From assembly GCF_021044425.1 (NCBI RefSeq), contig NZ_JAJNEC010000005.1, positions 1,488,001-1,552,000 of the forward strand: 64,000 nucleotides of DNA, given 5' to 3'. Made by a program: the position numbers and the translations under genes. The stretch is from Niabella pedocola (GTDB lineage: Bacteria; Bacteroidota; Bacteroidia; Chitinophagales; Chitinophagaceae). Shown here piece after piece: positions 49,928 through 59,077 of the stretch. Within the stretch, counting starts at the first letter, position 1. The number at the start of each line of letters is the position of its first letter. The notes under the pieces were generated by a model. It made no database searches, was not told the DNA's origin, and saw nothing but the letters and a program-made list of their open reading frames with translations.

Positions 49928-50548
49928 ATGTCAAAAAAAGCTATTTTTTATACCTCATTTTTTGTGCTGCTATCCATAGCGTTCTATTTAACAGCGGTTT
50001 ATTTTATTCCGGGTTTTAACGACCGCAAGCTGGAACCCGTGAGCAAGGTGGGCCAGTTTGCCTTTACAGATCAGGATGGAAAACCGTTCTCCAATAAGGA
50101 TGTGGAGGGCAAGGTATACGTAGCCGAATATTTTTACACGACCTGTCCGGGCATTTGCCCGATGATGAATGATAACATGAAGCAGGTGTATCAAAAATAC
50201 AAAGGTACCCCCGGCTTCCTGATCGTATCGCATACCTGCGACCCGGAGCGGGATTCTGCCGCCCAGCTAAAACATTATGCCGATTCGATGAACGTGGATA
50301 CCCGGCAATGGGTGTTTTTAACCGGCCGCAAGGATAGCCTTTATAAAATGGCGCGATTGAGTTACACGATCGATGATCCCAAAAACTATTTCAATTCAAA
50401 CGAAGATGATTTTTTGCATACCCAGTTTTGGGCGCTGGTAGACCGGAAAGGAAATGTACTGAAAATTTATGATGGGTTGAAACAGAAGGAGATCAACCGG
50501 TTGATTGCTGATATTGGAGACGAGCTAAAAACAACATCAAAAAATTAA
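49928..50548 (+). CDS. SCO1/SenC family copper-handling thioredoxin-fold protein
   Basis: A 206-residue protein anchored by one N-terminal helix (IFYTSFFVLLSIAFYLTAVYF) with the thioredoxin-like domain in the periplasm. The copper-binding motif CPGIC (Cys73, Cys77) and His164 in DFLHTQFWALVD are all present. SCO proteins deliver copper to the CuA site of cytochrome oxidase or act as thiol reductants. It is followed after 12 bp by the Fur-family gene, forming a two-gene unit. Confidence 0.93.
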   Translation: MSKKAIFYTSFFVLLSIAFYLTAVYFIPGFNDRKLEPVSKVGQFAFTDQDGKPFSNKDVEGKVYVAEYFYTTCPGICPMMNDNMKQVYQKYKGTPGFLIVSHTCDPERDSAAQLKHYADSMNVDTRQWVFLTGRKDSLYKMARLSYTIDDPKNYFNSNEDDFLHTQFWALVDRKGNVLKIYDGLKQKEINRLIADIGDELKTTSKN

Positions 50549-50560
50549 TTAATTTTAGAT

Positions 50561-50980
50561 ATGGATAGCATTGTTCAGATCTTAAAGCAAAACAATTTAA
50601 GTGTAACGGACGGACGCCGGAAGATCCTGTCCTTATTCCTGAACAGCAACGGCGCCCTGGCACATGCGGATATTGAAAAAAATACCCATAGCCATTTTGA
50701 CCGGGTAACGGTTTACCGCACCCTGCAATCCTTTGTGGATAAAGGCATCATTCACACCATTCCAACATCCGATAACAGTATCAAGTATGCATTGTGCAAA
50801 GACGAATGCGGGGAAGGACATCATCATGATCATCATGTGCACCTGGTGTGTACCCGTTGCGGCAATACGTTCTGCCTGGATAACGTGGTAACACCAACGG
50901 TTAAACTGCCCAGGGAGTATACGATACAACAGGTTGAAGTAGTGGTAAAAGGCATTTGTAAATCCTGCAATAACCCATAA
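50561..50980 (+). CDS. Fur family metal-responsive regulator
   Basis: A 139-residue regulator. The winged-helix domain starts LKQNNLSVTDGRRKILSLFL and includes RVTVYRTLQSFVDKGIIHTI (recognition helix). The metal-binding half has GEGHHHDHHVHLVCTRCGNTFCLD and a final CKSC, so both structural-zinc Cys pairs are present. The extra His run before HVHLVC points to zinc (Zur-like) more than iron sensing, but sequence alone cannot separate Zur, Fur and PerR. It probably controls the divergent merC-like gene and its own unit through the palindrome at 49838. Confidence 0.93.
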   Translation: MDSIVQILKQNNLSVTDGRRKILSLFLNSNGALAHADIEKNTHSHFDRVTVYRTLQSFVDKGIIHTIPTSDNSIKYALCKDECGEGHHHDHHVHLVCTRCGNTFCLDNVVTPTVKLPREYTIQQVEVVVKGICKSCNNP

Positions 50981-51015
50981 AAAAAAGCCCTGATGTAGAA
51001 ACATCAGGACTTTTG
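50981..51015. terminator. Bidirectional terminator between the Fur gene and a convergent gene
   Basis: CCTGATGT (50989-50996), loop AGAA and ACATCAGG (51001-51008) form a perfect stem, with TTTT on the plus side (51011-51014) and an A-run (50979-50986) that gives a U-tract on the minus side. Confidence 0.88.
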
Positions 51016-51076
51016 ATTAATGTTTTGACTAGCTGCTAATTTACAGCCCTAAACCATTTTTTCCAAATAAAATATC

Positions 51077-51424
51077 TTAATTTTTGCCGCCTCCAACCAG
51101 TGAATATAACACGGAAGAACCCAGAGAAAGCAAAATACTGAATATCAACGCCCACCAAAATCCGTTTACTTCCACCCCTTTAAAAAAGTTGGCTGCGATC
51201 AATACCATAAAGGCATTAATCACCAGCAAAAAAAGCCCCAGCGTAACCAATGTTACCGGAATGGTAAGGATCACCAGCACGGGTTTTACAATGGCATTCA
51301 GCAAGGCCAGCACCAGGGCAAACAGCGCTGCGGTTTTAATGTCTGCCACTTTTACACCCGGCAATATTGCAGGTAGTAAATATGCGATAAGCCCTGTTAT
51401 AAGCACTTTTAGCAAAAAATTCAT
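51077..51424 (-). CDS. Phage-holin-4_2-like small membrane protein
   Basis: A 115-residue protein with four hydrophobic helices, the pattern of the family called phage holin 4_2 / YvlD: LLKVLITGLIAYLLPAILPG with VKVADIKTAALFALVLALLN, then NAIVKPVLVILTIPVTLVTLG and LFLLVINAFMVLIAANFF. Despite the name, chromosomal members are ordinary envelope proteins of unknown role and no phage genes are nearby. Single-gene unit, convergent with the Fur gene. Confidence 0.9.
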   Translation of the reverse strand: MNFLLKVLITGLIAYLLPAILPGVKVADIKTAALFALVLALLNAIVKPVLVILTIPVTLVTLGLFLLVINAFMVLIAANFFKGVEVNGFWWALIFSILLSLGSSVLYSLVGGGKN

Positions 51425-51575
51425 TGATCGGAAATCTATATTAAAAGTTAAAGGTAGCTAAAATTGAAGGATTCTGCATGGAAACCAATGATCTTTTAAG
51501 CGGCTTCTCCATCCATTGGAAAATATATCACGCTTTTTTGGTAACTTGTAATAGTAAAAGTTAGCCTCAAAAGAA

Positions 51576-51773
51576 ATGATGATGAATCCGCAAGAAAAAC
51601 ATAATGAAAACAAAAAAGAGGATTTAAAAGAGCATCCTAAACATGAAGGAGATCCGCAGGAAGATATGGAAGGACCGGTATCTTCTCTGTTACAACGGGG
51701 AAAAGAAACCATTGATAAGATTGGAGATAAGAAAGGACATGTGGAACATCCCGAAGGAAATGATAAAAAATAA
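51576..51773 (+). CDS. Small charged hydrophilic protein
   Basis: A 65-residue ORF starting near 51576 (a second ATG follows directly). It is rich in Lys, Glu, Asp and His with no hydrophobic segment, and contains DPQEDMEGPVSSLLQRGKET, which looks like a conserved core of small Bacteroidota proteins. An overlapping 69-codon frame at 51643-51852 is less likely because its composition is ordinary shadow sequence. Function unknown; the composition would fit an unstructured protein. Confidence 0.55.
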   Translation: MMMNPQEKHNENKKEDLKEHPKHEGDPQEDMEGPVSSLLQRGKETIDKIGDKKGHVEHPEGNDKK

Positions 51774-52087
51774 GGCTTTCTCCTGCGCGTTTCTGTACCA
51801 TCCGCCCTATTGCAGCGGAATGAATGCTTTTAATCCTCACCAGGTGAGATAGTGATCCTGTTTCACCAGGGTTATAGTATTTTGATGTTCCGATACCCCC
51901 CGGTAAGGACTACCTGTACGCATTGTACCATCTCCCGTGGATAAACCATTTTACAAAAAGGACCTGCAATTCAAAAATTCTTCCCGGTCTGCCGTTATCT
52001 GCTGCACATGATCAGCACCGGCATTTATAAGCAGTTGCAGCTTTTTGCAATTTTCAAAACGGCGCATATTACCTATATTTAATTTCT
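51774..52087. other. 314-bp intergenic region with a possible gene scrap
   Basis: A 38-codon minus-strand frame (51951-52067, starting MRRFENCKKLQLLINAGADH) followed by a further protein-like stretch in another frame (containing VYPREMVQCVQVVLTGGYRN) suggests a decayed gene. The imperfect palindrome CTCACCAGGTGAG (51836-51848) is also present. No intact gene, no exact -7 element. Confidence 0.35.
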
Positions 52088-53230
52088 ATGAAGCATTTAT
52101 GCTGTTTTGGTATGCTTTTGCTGGCTGGTGTTTTGTATACAACCGGAATTGCGGCACAACGGGCCGTATCTGAAGTGCCTGTCAGGATTGGTGTGCTGCC
52201 CCGTGGGCTTTATAACGCCATCACGGATGTGGAAGGTGTAAAAGTGGGACATAAAACGCTGATCAGCGGCACCGCTGTAAGAACTGGCGCCACGGTTATA
52301 TTACCCCATGGCGGAAACCTCTTCCAGGAAAAAGTACCGGCGGCCATTTATGTGGGCAACGGCTTTGGCAAATTAGCCGGCATTACCCAGGTTCGGGAAC
52401 TGGGAACACTGGAGAGCCCGGTGATACTCACCAATACCCTGAACGTGGCAGCCGGTATCAATGCGGGCATCAGCTATACGCTTGCACAAAAAGAAAACCG
52501 GGAAGTGCAGAGTGTGAACGTTGTGGTAGGGGAAACCAACGACGGTTATTTAAATGATATCCGCGGCCGGCATGTAACTGAAAATGATATCCAGGAAGCC
52601 CTTCAGCATGCGGCCTCCGGAAAAGTAGCCCAGGGTAATGTGGGTGCCGGTACGGGCACCGTTTGTTTTGGATTTAAGGGGGGCATTGGTTCGGCCTCCA
52701 GGGTACTTCCCAAAGCTTCGGGGGGATATACGGTAGGTGTGCTGGTGCAAACAAATTTTGGAGGGGTACTGGAAATTGCAGGCGTGCCCGTTGGCAAAGA
52801 ACTGGGCAAATACTTTTTAAAAGACCAGCTTAACCATCCGGTTGATGGAAGCTGTATGATTGTGGTAGCTACCGATGCACCACTGGATGCCCGCAACCTG
52901 GAGCGGCTGGCCAAGCGGGCCTTTATGGGACTGGCCAAAACGGGTGGCATTGCCAGTAACGGCAGCGGTGATTATGTAATTGCCTTCTCTACCAATAAGG
53001 GATTACGGGTTACGCATGCACCAAAAGTACCGCTTTATGCTACGCAAACCCTTTTTAATGATGACAGCTCTCCGCTTTTTCTGGCGGCAATTGAAGCCAC
53101 CGAAGAAGCCATTATCCATTCCTTATTTGCAGCAGCTACCATGACGGGGTACAAGGACCATAAGGTAGATGCATTACCCAGGGAAACCGTTATTTCAATT
53201 TTAAAAAAATACAACCGATACCAGCCATGA
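52088..53230 (+). CDS. P1 family (DmpA/BapA-type) peptidase, secreted
   Basis: A 380-residue exported enzyme with a signal peptide ending near GIAAQ. DmpA-fold landmarks are present: YNAITDVEGVKVGHKTLISG, ILPHGGN, LTNTLNVAAG and VVVGETNDG. The self-processing and nucleophile site is GS at Gly292-Ser293 in SNGSGDYVIAF, where these proteins cleave into alpha and beta subunits. Family members release N-terminal D-amino acids, beta-amino acids or glycine. The stop overlaps the start of the aminotransferase by 4 bp (ATGA), suggesting a shared amino-acid recovery function. Confidence 0.93.
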   Translation: MKHLCCFGMLLLAGVLYTTGIAAQRAVSEVPVRIGVLPRGLYNAITDVEGVKVGHKTLISGTAVRTGATVILPHGGNLFQEKVPAAIYVGNGFGKLAGITQVRELGTLESPVILTNTLNVAAGINAGISYTLAQKENREVQSVNVVVGETNDGYLNDIRGRHVTENDIQEALQHAASGKVAQGNVGAGTGTVCFGFKGGIGSASRVLPKASGGYTVGVLVQTNFGGVLEIAGVPVGKELGKYFLKDQLNHPVDGSCMIVVATDAPLDARNLERLAKRAFMGLAKTGGIASNGSGDYVIAFSTNKGLRVTHAPKVPLYATQTLFNDDSSPLFLAAIEATEEAIIHSLFAAATMTGYKDHKVDALPRETVISILKKYNRYQP

Positions 53231-54075
53231 TATGGACTTTTGTAAACAATACTTTTGAACCGGAAGAAAAAGCAACACTGCAAACAGGCGATCTGGCCCT
53301 GCAACGGGGTTATGCCGTTTTTGATTATTTCAGAACCGTTGATCATGTTCCTCTTTTCCTGGAAGATTACCTGGACCGGTTCTTCCACTCTGCACAAACC
53401 CTTTTTATTACCATCCCCCATACCCGCTCCCAGGTGCGTGCGATTATTGCCGAACTGATCAAAAAAAACAACCTGCCCGAAAGCGGCATCCGCATGATTG
53501 CCACGGGTGGCTATTCGCCGGATAGTTATACACCCGTACAGGGAAATCTGATCCTGCAGCAACAGCCCCTGCAATTGCCGGATATGGCAAGGTTTGAACG
53601 CGGCATCCGCATTATGACCTATGCCTATCAAAGAGACCTGCCCGCCGTAAAATCCATTAATTACCTGATGGGAATCTGGCTGCAAAAGCAGTTAACGGAA
53701 AAGGGTCTGGACGATGTATTGTATGTTCAGAACGACCTCATTTCCGAGTTTCCCCGGGCCAATATTTTTATCATCACCAACGGGGGAACCCTGGTTACAC
53801 CGGCACATAATGTGTTAGCCGGCATCACCCGGAAAAAAATACTGGAATTTGCCGGGGCCTTGCTGCCGGTAGAAACCCGCGATATATCTGTAGCGGAATT
53901 GAAAAATGCGGCAGAAGTTTTTATGACCAGTACTACCAAGCGCATTTTGCCGGTAACGGAAATTGACGGCATCCGGATCGGGAGCGGAACAGCCGGCCCC
54001 TTAACACGGCAGTTGCAGGAGCAGTTTATACGGTTACAGGAATCCGTTACAACAGCGCCATACAGCCGCGCTTAA
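53227..54075 (+). CDS. Class IV aminotransferase (D-amino acid / branched-chain type)
   Basis: A 282-residue PLP enzyme of fold type IV. The N-terminal DLALQRGYAVFDYFR is the class mark, the PLP lysine is Lys142 in AVKSINYLMG, and SEFPRANIFII with NVLAGITRKKILEFA forms the cofactor phosphate site. Members include branched-chain aminotransferase, D-alanine aminotransferase and aminodeoxychorismate lyase. Here coupling to a DmpA-type peptidase that may release unusual or D-amino acids favours a D-amino-acid-type role. This is inferred. Confidence 0.92.
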   Translation: MIWTFVNNTFEPEEKATLQTGDLALQRGYAVFDYFRTVDHVPLFLEDYLDRFFHSAQTLFITIPHTRSQVRAIIAELIKKNNLPESGIRMIATGGYSPDSYTPVQGNLILQQQPLQLPDMARFERGIRIMTYAYQRDLPAVKSINYLMGIWLQKQLTEKGLDDVLYVQNDLISEFPRANIFIITNGGTLVTPAHNVLAGITRKKILEFAGALLPVETRDISVAELKNAAEVFMTSTTKRILPVTEIDGIRIGSGTAGPLTRQLQEQFIRLQESVTTAPYSRA

Positions 54076-54098
54076 CACCGGCGTATGGACACGAGCCC

Positions 54099-55145
54099 TT
54101 AGTTTCCTTTATTGGCGAGCTGGCCACAGGCAGCGTCAATATCCTTGCCCCGGCTGCGCCGTAAACGGGCGTTCACCCTGTTCTTTTCGAGATGATGCAT
54201 GAACGCATCCACCTTTTCTTCTGAAGGTTTGGTGAATTTTGCAAACGCAATGGGATTGTATTCGATCAGGTTCACCAGGTCTGCCGGCACCTGCCGGTAA
54301 ATCTTGATCAACTCATCAGCATCTTCCAGGGAATCATTGAAATTATTAAACAGGATGTATTCGAACGTGATTTCGTTCTTTGTTTGCTTGTAAAAATAAT
54401 TGAGTGCCTCAATCAGCGACTGGATATTGTTACTGTCGTTGATGGGCATGATCTCATGCCGTTTTTTGTCGTTGGCCGCATGCAGCGACAGGGCCAGTTT
54501 AAATTTCACCTGGTCATCGCCCAGTTGCCGGATCTGTTTGGCAACGCCGGCGGTGGAAACGGTGATCCTCCGGGGACTCATGCCCAATGCATCCGGCGAA
54601 GTGATTTTTTCTATCGCCTTCAGCACATTGCGGTAGTTTAACAAGGGCTCACCCATTCCCATAAATACGATATTGGTGAGTTTTTTATCATATACTTCCA
54701 GCGACTGCTGATTGATCAGGGCCACTTCATCAAAGATCTCATCAAAACTCAGGTTCCGCTTCCGCTCCATATAGCCGGTGGCACAGAACTTACAGCTTAA
54801 ACTGCAGCCGATCTGCGAGCTTACACAGGCGGTCTTGCGTTCATCGGTAGGGATGAGCACACCTTCGGTCAGATGCCCTTCCACCGTTTTAAAACGGGTT
54901 TTTATGGTACCATCCTCAGAATGTTGTGTCATATCAACACCAAGGGCCGGAAACTGAAAGGCGTGTTGTAATTTCTGGCGCAGCTCCTTACTGATATTGC
55001 TCATGGCTTCAAAGCTTTGTACCGGCTTCAGCCACAACCAGTCATACACCTGCCGGGCCCGGAATTTTTTCTCTCCGATGGATAAAAAATAATCCTCCAG
55101 TTCTGTAAGGCTGAGGGTACGGATATTCTGCTGCTTTGTGTTCAT
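54099..55145 (-). CDS. rlmN: 23S rRNA (adenine2503-C2)-methyltransferase RlmN
   Basis: A 348-residue radical-SAM enzyme. The iron-sulfur cysteines are Cys114, Cys118 and Cys121 in CSLSCKFCATG. An N-terminal helical RNA-binding domain (1-95), VFMGMGEPLLNYRNV, RRITVSTAGV and the C-terminal VNARLRRSRGKDIDAACGQL follow in the usual order, including the catalytic Cys in DAACGQL. It methylates C2 of A2503 in 23S rRNA and A37 in some tRNAs. Single-gene unit, convergent with the aminotransferase. Confidence 0.97.
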   Translation of the reverse strand: MNTKQQNIRTLSLTELEDYFLSIGEKKFRARQVYDWLWLKPVQSFEAMSNISKELRQKLQHAFQFPALGVDMTQHSEDGTIKTRFKTVEGHLTEGVLIPTDERKTACVSSQIGCSLSCKFCATGYMERKRNLSFDEIFDEVALINQQSLEVYDKKLTNIVFMGMGEPLLNYRNVLKAIEKITSPDALGMSPRRITVSTAGVAKQIRQLGDDQVKFKLALSLHAANDKKRHEIMPINDSNNIQSLIEALNYFYKQTKNEITFEYILFNNFNDSLEDADELIKIYRQVPADLVNLIEYNPIAFAKFTKPSEEKVDAFMHHLEKNRVNARLRRSRGKDIDAACGQLANKGN

Positions 55146-55210
55146 CCGGCAAAGATACGCCGGTTTTGACTTTCCGGTTGTTTCAATATACCAAAACGGG
55201 TTGGCGTTCC

Positions 55211-55876
55211 CTAGTTGCCGCTCCCAAATACCCTTATAGCCTGTGCTTTTGAAGTCACATGCAGCTTCCGGTATATATGGGCAATATGATTGCGAACCGT
55301 ATTGGGGCTTACATTCATTTGATGCCCTATCTCCTTGTATTCCAGCCCCTCAACCAAAAATGTCAACACCTCTTTTTCCCGGCTGCTCAGCTTAAATGCA
55401 TCCGCATCCTGCCTGGGTGACCCGCTTTTCAAATCAACCGTAGCATTCATCAGTAAGTTGAGGGCCCTCCGGGCAATACTTGGCGACATCGGGGCTCCTT
55501 CGTTGTTCATTAACTGGGTAATGGCCTTCTTAATATTTTCGATGGGCTCATCTTTGAGCAGGTAGCCGCTGGCACCGGCTTTTATAGCGTTAAAGATCTT
55601 CTCGTCTTCTTCGAAGATGGTAAGCATCAGAAACCGGACCTGGGGATACCGCATTTTACCCTGCTGTATCGCCTCCACTCCGTCCATCAGGGGCATATCA
55701 ATATCCATCAGTACCACGTCCGGGCAAACCGATTGGCGGGCAGTCCGCATTTTCTCCAGGAAATCGCTTCCGTTTTCGGCGGTAAACAGCACTTCATATT
55801 TGCCGGCCTCACTTAGTTTTTCCTGCAAGGTCTTTCTCAGGTGCTTTTTATCATCTATAATGGCAATATGTATCAT
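55211..55876 (-). CDS. NarL/LuxR-type response regulator
   Basis: A 221-residue two-component regulator. The receiver domain has the acidic pair Asp8/Asp9, phosphorylation site Asp58 in VVLMDIDMPLMDG, and a conserved Lys (LLKDEP). The C-terminal LuxR helix-turn-helix is at about 160-220 (LSSREKEVLTFLVEGLEYKEI, VSPNTVRNHIAHIYRKLHV). It is 50 bp after the kinase gene and surely its partner. Target genes are unknown; the divergent secreted-protein genes are candidates. Confidence 0.95.
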   Translation of the reverse strand: MIHIAIIDDKKHLRKTLQEKLSEAGKYEVLFTAENGSDFLEKMRTARQSVCPDVVLMDIDMPLMDGVEAIQQGKMRYPQVRFLMLTIFEEDEKIFNAIKAGASGYLLKDEPIENIKKAITQLMNNEGAPMSPSIARRALNLLMNATVDLKSGSPRQDADAFKLSSREKEVLTFLVEGLEYKEIGHQMNVSPNTVRNHIAHIYRKLHVTSKAQAIRVFGSGN

Positions 55877-55926
55877 ATGCTTTTTATTAAAATTACAGTA
55901 GCCTCCTGTTAAATAAAATAGTACAT

Positions 55927-57831
55927 CTATACTACCAGGTTGTAACGGGTGCCCGCCCCTACAGCGGTTTCCAATGTAAGTTCGATTCCAAATTCTCCTG
56001 CACGTTTACGTATATTTTGCAGGCCATAGCTTTCGGTATTCGGCTGCGAAACATCAAACCCCGTTCCGTTATCTTCAATAGAAATCATCAGTGCCTCAGC
56101 ATCCGACCGGATCCCTATCCTGATTTCATCTGCCCCGCTATACTTAAATGCATTGGTAAGAATCTCCTGGCAAATACGATAGAGGTTCAAACCCAGCAAA
56201 GCATTTAACTCCTTTTGCGATCGGATATTTTCGTTGAAAACAATTTTCACCTGGTTGCGGTTAAAGAGATTCCGGACATACAATTTCAGCTTGTCGGAAA
56301 AATCCTGCAGGCGGATGCTGGCATCACTAATGGCCCAAATCGTTTCACGCAGGCTCCCGATCACACTGCGTACGGACTGATTGATATTTGCTGTAATTTC
56401 AGCACGTTTTTCCCTGCTTTCTTCATGCACCCCGTCAAGTGAATAAATAATATACGACAACTGTCCGCCCACATTGTCGTGCAAATCACGGGCAATGCGT
56501 TCTTTTTCTTTCTGCAGATCGGCAACCGCTTTTAATTCGCCTTCCTTTTTGCGCAGGCGTACCCGCATTACCCAGCCAAACAGCAGTGCGGCCACGAATA
56601 GGGCCAATGCCACAAGTATATAAATGGTTCGGTTCTTATTACTGATAAGTGCCGCCTTCAGGGCATTTTCGTTTTTCAGGAGTTTATTCTCGTGTTCCTT
56701 TTTTTCGGTTTCGTATTGCACCCGCATAGTTGCAATGGCCTCACTATTGGCCTTTTCAAACAGTGTATCTTTCAAAATGCTCAACCGTTTATAAGTGCCG
56801 GCCGCATCCCTGTAGTTACCTGCGGCTTCATACCCATTGGCCAGGGAAAGATACAGCATCGGCAGTTTTGCATCGATGTTACGGGCCTTCGCAATGTCGA
56901 GTGCTTCCTTACTGGTTTGAATACCCGCTGTCGTATTGCCCATGGCATTATAAAGCGATGCCAGCGTGGCCATATCGGATACGATAAAAAAAGGGTTTCC
57001 CACTTTCTGCCGGAGCGATTTTGCCTGCAACAGTTTTTCCAATGCTTCCCTGTATTTCTTTTCCTCCATGAATGCCGTTCCCAAAATATTCAGCCCGTTA
57101 GCCGCAGTGGCATAGTCGTTGATCTTTAGTGCAGCAGCGATGCCCTTATTGGTATACAGATACGCCGAATCCATTTGCCCCTTGGCGCCATAGCAAGATG
57201 CAAGGTTATTATAAATTTTGGGGATATATACCGGAAGCATTTCACCCGTATTTGTCTCCGCCAGCGATTTTGCGGTATTGAGTTCAGTAATCGCCCTGTC
57301 GAACTGGTATAGCTCCATATACACCCAGCCGATATTGGTGATGGCCGCTACGCGTCCATAAACAGCGCCCGATTTTTCACTTATTTTCAGCAGCTCATAA
57401 AAGGTGTTCAGTGCCTCCTGTTGCTCATTTAACAGCATCAGACAGCCGCCCTTAAGCCGCCAGAAATCCACCATCAAATCGGCATGCTGCTCGTCCTTTG
57501 GCAACTGCGCCAGCACTTTTTCGCAAATGGCAAGCGCCTCTTTTGCTTTACCCGTTGTTGTAAAATACTGTGCAATGAGTAACTGTGCCCGGTATTGCCG
57601 ATGCAGATCCTTATGTGCCGTTGCCATTGCTTCCAGCCGTTGCGCAAACAGGTAAGAAGAATCGGGATGCGCATTCTGGTAATATTTACTTAGCTCGTAG
57701 AGGAGGTCTGATTGCTGTTCATAGCCCGACGCCTTTTTAAATTTATACATCAGTTCGCCGGCCTCCTGCGCCTGGGCAGCAGCCAGCAGGTAGGCAAACG
57801 ACAACAGGCCCGTAAATAAAACTTGTCTCAT
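55927..57831 (-). CDS. TPR-containing HisKA_3 sensor histidine kinase
   Basis: A 634-residue kinase: signal peptide, about 350 residues of tetratricopeptide repeats in the periplasm (for example AITNIGWVYMELYQFDRAIT and AANGLNILGTAFMEEKKYRE), one membrane helix (~400-420, IYILVALALFVAALLFGWVM), then a coiled-coil linker, HisKA_3 domain (phospho-acceptor His in RIARDLHDNVGGQLSYI) and HATPase_c with ISIEDNGTGFD. This one-helix TPR design is common in Bacteroidota. The periplasmic TPR part probably senses a protein or peptide; the signal is unknown. Pairs with the response regulator just downstream. Confidence 0.95.
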   Translation of the reverse strand: MRQVLFTGLLSFAYLLAAAQAQEAGELMYKFKKASGYEQQSDLLYELSKYYQNAHPDSSYLFAQRLEAMATAHKDLHRQYRAQLLIAQYFTTTGKAKEALAICEKVLAQLPKDEQHADLMVDFWRLKGGCLMLLNEQQEALNTFYELLKISEKSGAVYGRVAAITNIGWVYMELYQFDRAITELNTAKSLAETNTGEMLPVYIPKIYNNLASCYGAKGQMDSAYLYTNKGIAAALKINDYATAANGLNILGTAFMEEKKYREALEKLLQAKSLRQKVGNPFFIVSDMATLASLYNAMGNTTAGIQTSKEALDIAKARNIDAKLPMLYLSLANGYEAAGNYRDAAGTYKRLSILKDTLFEKANSEAIATMRVQYETEKKEHENKLLKNENALKAALISNKNRTIYILVALALFVAALLFGWVMRVRLRKKEGELKAVADLQKEKERIARDLHDNVGGQLSYIIYSLDGVHEESREKRAEITANINQSVRSVIGSLRETIWAISDASIRLQDFSDKLKLYVRNLFNRNQVKIVFNENIRSQKELNALLGLNLYRICQEILTNAFKYSGADEIRIGIRSDAEALMISIEDNGTGFDVSQPNTESYGLQNIRKRAGEFGIELTLETAVGAGTRYNLVV

Positions 57832-58062
57832 AGCAGTGGCAATTCTGTAGCAAGTTTACAAAATATTTGTGACGCCACACGTACGCATAGTACATCTGCA
57901 CTATTGTTTATACCGCAATTTCTTTGGTGATTTGTAGCGAAATAGGCCCCTGCCTGATCTTTAAAACTTCTTCTACAAATGAACCAAACGATCCATCCTT
58001 CTGATTGTCTGCCCAATCCGGTGAATATCCCGGAAGCTCAAAAGAGCCCTCCTTTAAGACGT

Positions 58063-59055
58063 ATGGCCGCACTCCTGAAAATGGTCCTGTTGATTGTATG
58101 CGGTTTTTTGCTTTTAACCGGATATTCCCAGGTAAGCGACGAAAATAAGCAGAATGCCGAAAAAATAAAGCTGATGTTAGCAGGCACCTTTGCAAAACCC
58201 AGGATCCTTCCGGGGCTTCAAAAATTTGCCATTGCACAACTAAGCATAACCTATAAATTAAACACCAGCGAGTCCGTGATCGGTAAAGAACGAAGCACCG
58301 GAGCAATGGCTGGCGCAAAGCTGAAGGCCTTCCTGGAAACCACAGACGGCGAGCTCACACAGGAAGATTTCCAGGAAATCACCGATTATTTTTACCATTC
58401 CTTTCAAAGGAAGCTAAAAGCAGCCGGAATTGATACCGTGGCCTGGAGCGCCATCGCCAATACCGATTTTTATAAAAGCCAGGACGACCGGAAGCCGGAA
58501 TTTGACAAGGAGCAGGTGGTGATCGCTACCAATGCGAACAATGGCAATACCCTATGGGCAGGCAAAACAGGCTTCGCCTTTGGCAAGATAAAAAAAGCCA
58601 TGCGCTTTTGCGATGAGCTGGGAGCCGATGCCGGATATTTTTACCTAACGCTGGATTTCGCCGATATTTTACTGGATGTAAAAATTAACAGCGGCGAGAA
58701 GCAGCATATGTTTTTTATTGAAAAAACAAGAACGTTCAAATATTCCGGTGCGGTGATACCCCGGATGGTTGTAAGTGCCAATACCAATGCCAACGCCGCG
58801 TTATCCATGCTTACAAACGGAAAAGGAGGCACAGAAACCCTGGTGATCATGAATAATCTTGAAGGAGACGGCGGCTATTCCGACAAGGTATCCCAGGATC
58901 CATCCCGGCTAAAACGCAATCTTTTTGCTTTCGCCAAATCGTTGAACCCGGTAGTTATAGAAACTACCCGCGCAAAATATAAAGAAGCAGCAAAGCAATC
59001 GCTCGACAAATATGCCGATGCGTTTATTGCAAAATCGGTACTGTTAAAAAAATAA
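58063..59055 (+). CDS. Exported protein of unknown function next to the two-component genes
   Basis: A 330-residue protein from the ATG at 58063, which gives a plain signal peptide (ALLKMVLLIVCGFLLLTGYS); the frame opens at 57979 with 28 further residues that do not look like a signal peptide, so the start is uncertain. The mature part has MLAGTFAKPRILPGLQKFAI, ATNANNGNTLWAGKTGFAFG and a long C-terminal helical region. I recognise no named family or catalytic motif. It is divergent from the histidine kinase gene and 22 bp before a lipoprotein gene; the pair may be targets of that system. Confidence 0.75.
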   Translation: MAALLKMVLLIVCGFLLLTGYSQVSDENKQNAEKIKLMLAGTFAKPRILPGLQKFAIAQLSITYKLNTSESVIGKERSTGAMAGAKLKAFLETTDGELTQEDFQEITDYFYHSFQRKLKAAGIDTVAWSAIANTDFYKSQDDRKPEFDKEQVVIATNANNGNTLWAGKTGFAFGKIKKAMRFCDELGADAGYFYLTLDFADILLDVKINSGEKQHMFFIEKTRTFKYSGAVIPRMVVSANTNANAALSMLTNGKGGTETLVIMNNLEGDGGYSDKVSQDPSRLKRNLFAFAKSLNPVVIETTRAKYKEAAKQSLDKYADAFIAKSVLLKK

Positions 59056-59077
59056 TCTTCATAAAAAATCAGCAATC

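Noticed and set aside
51077..51424. Prophage remnant, because of the holin-like gene
   Set aside because: Chromosomal phage-holin-4_2 proteins are common in bacteria without phage, and no other phage gene, integrase or attachment site is near.
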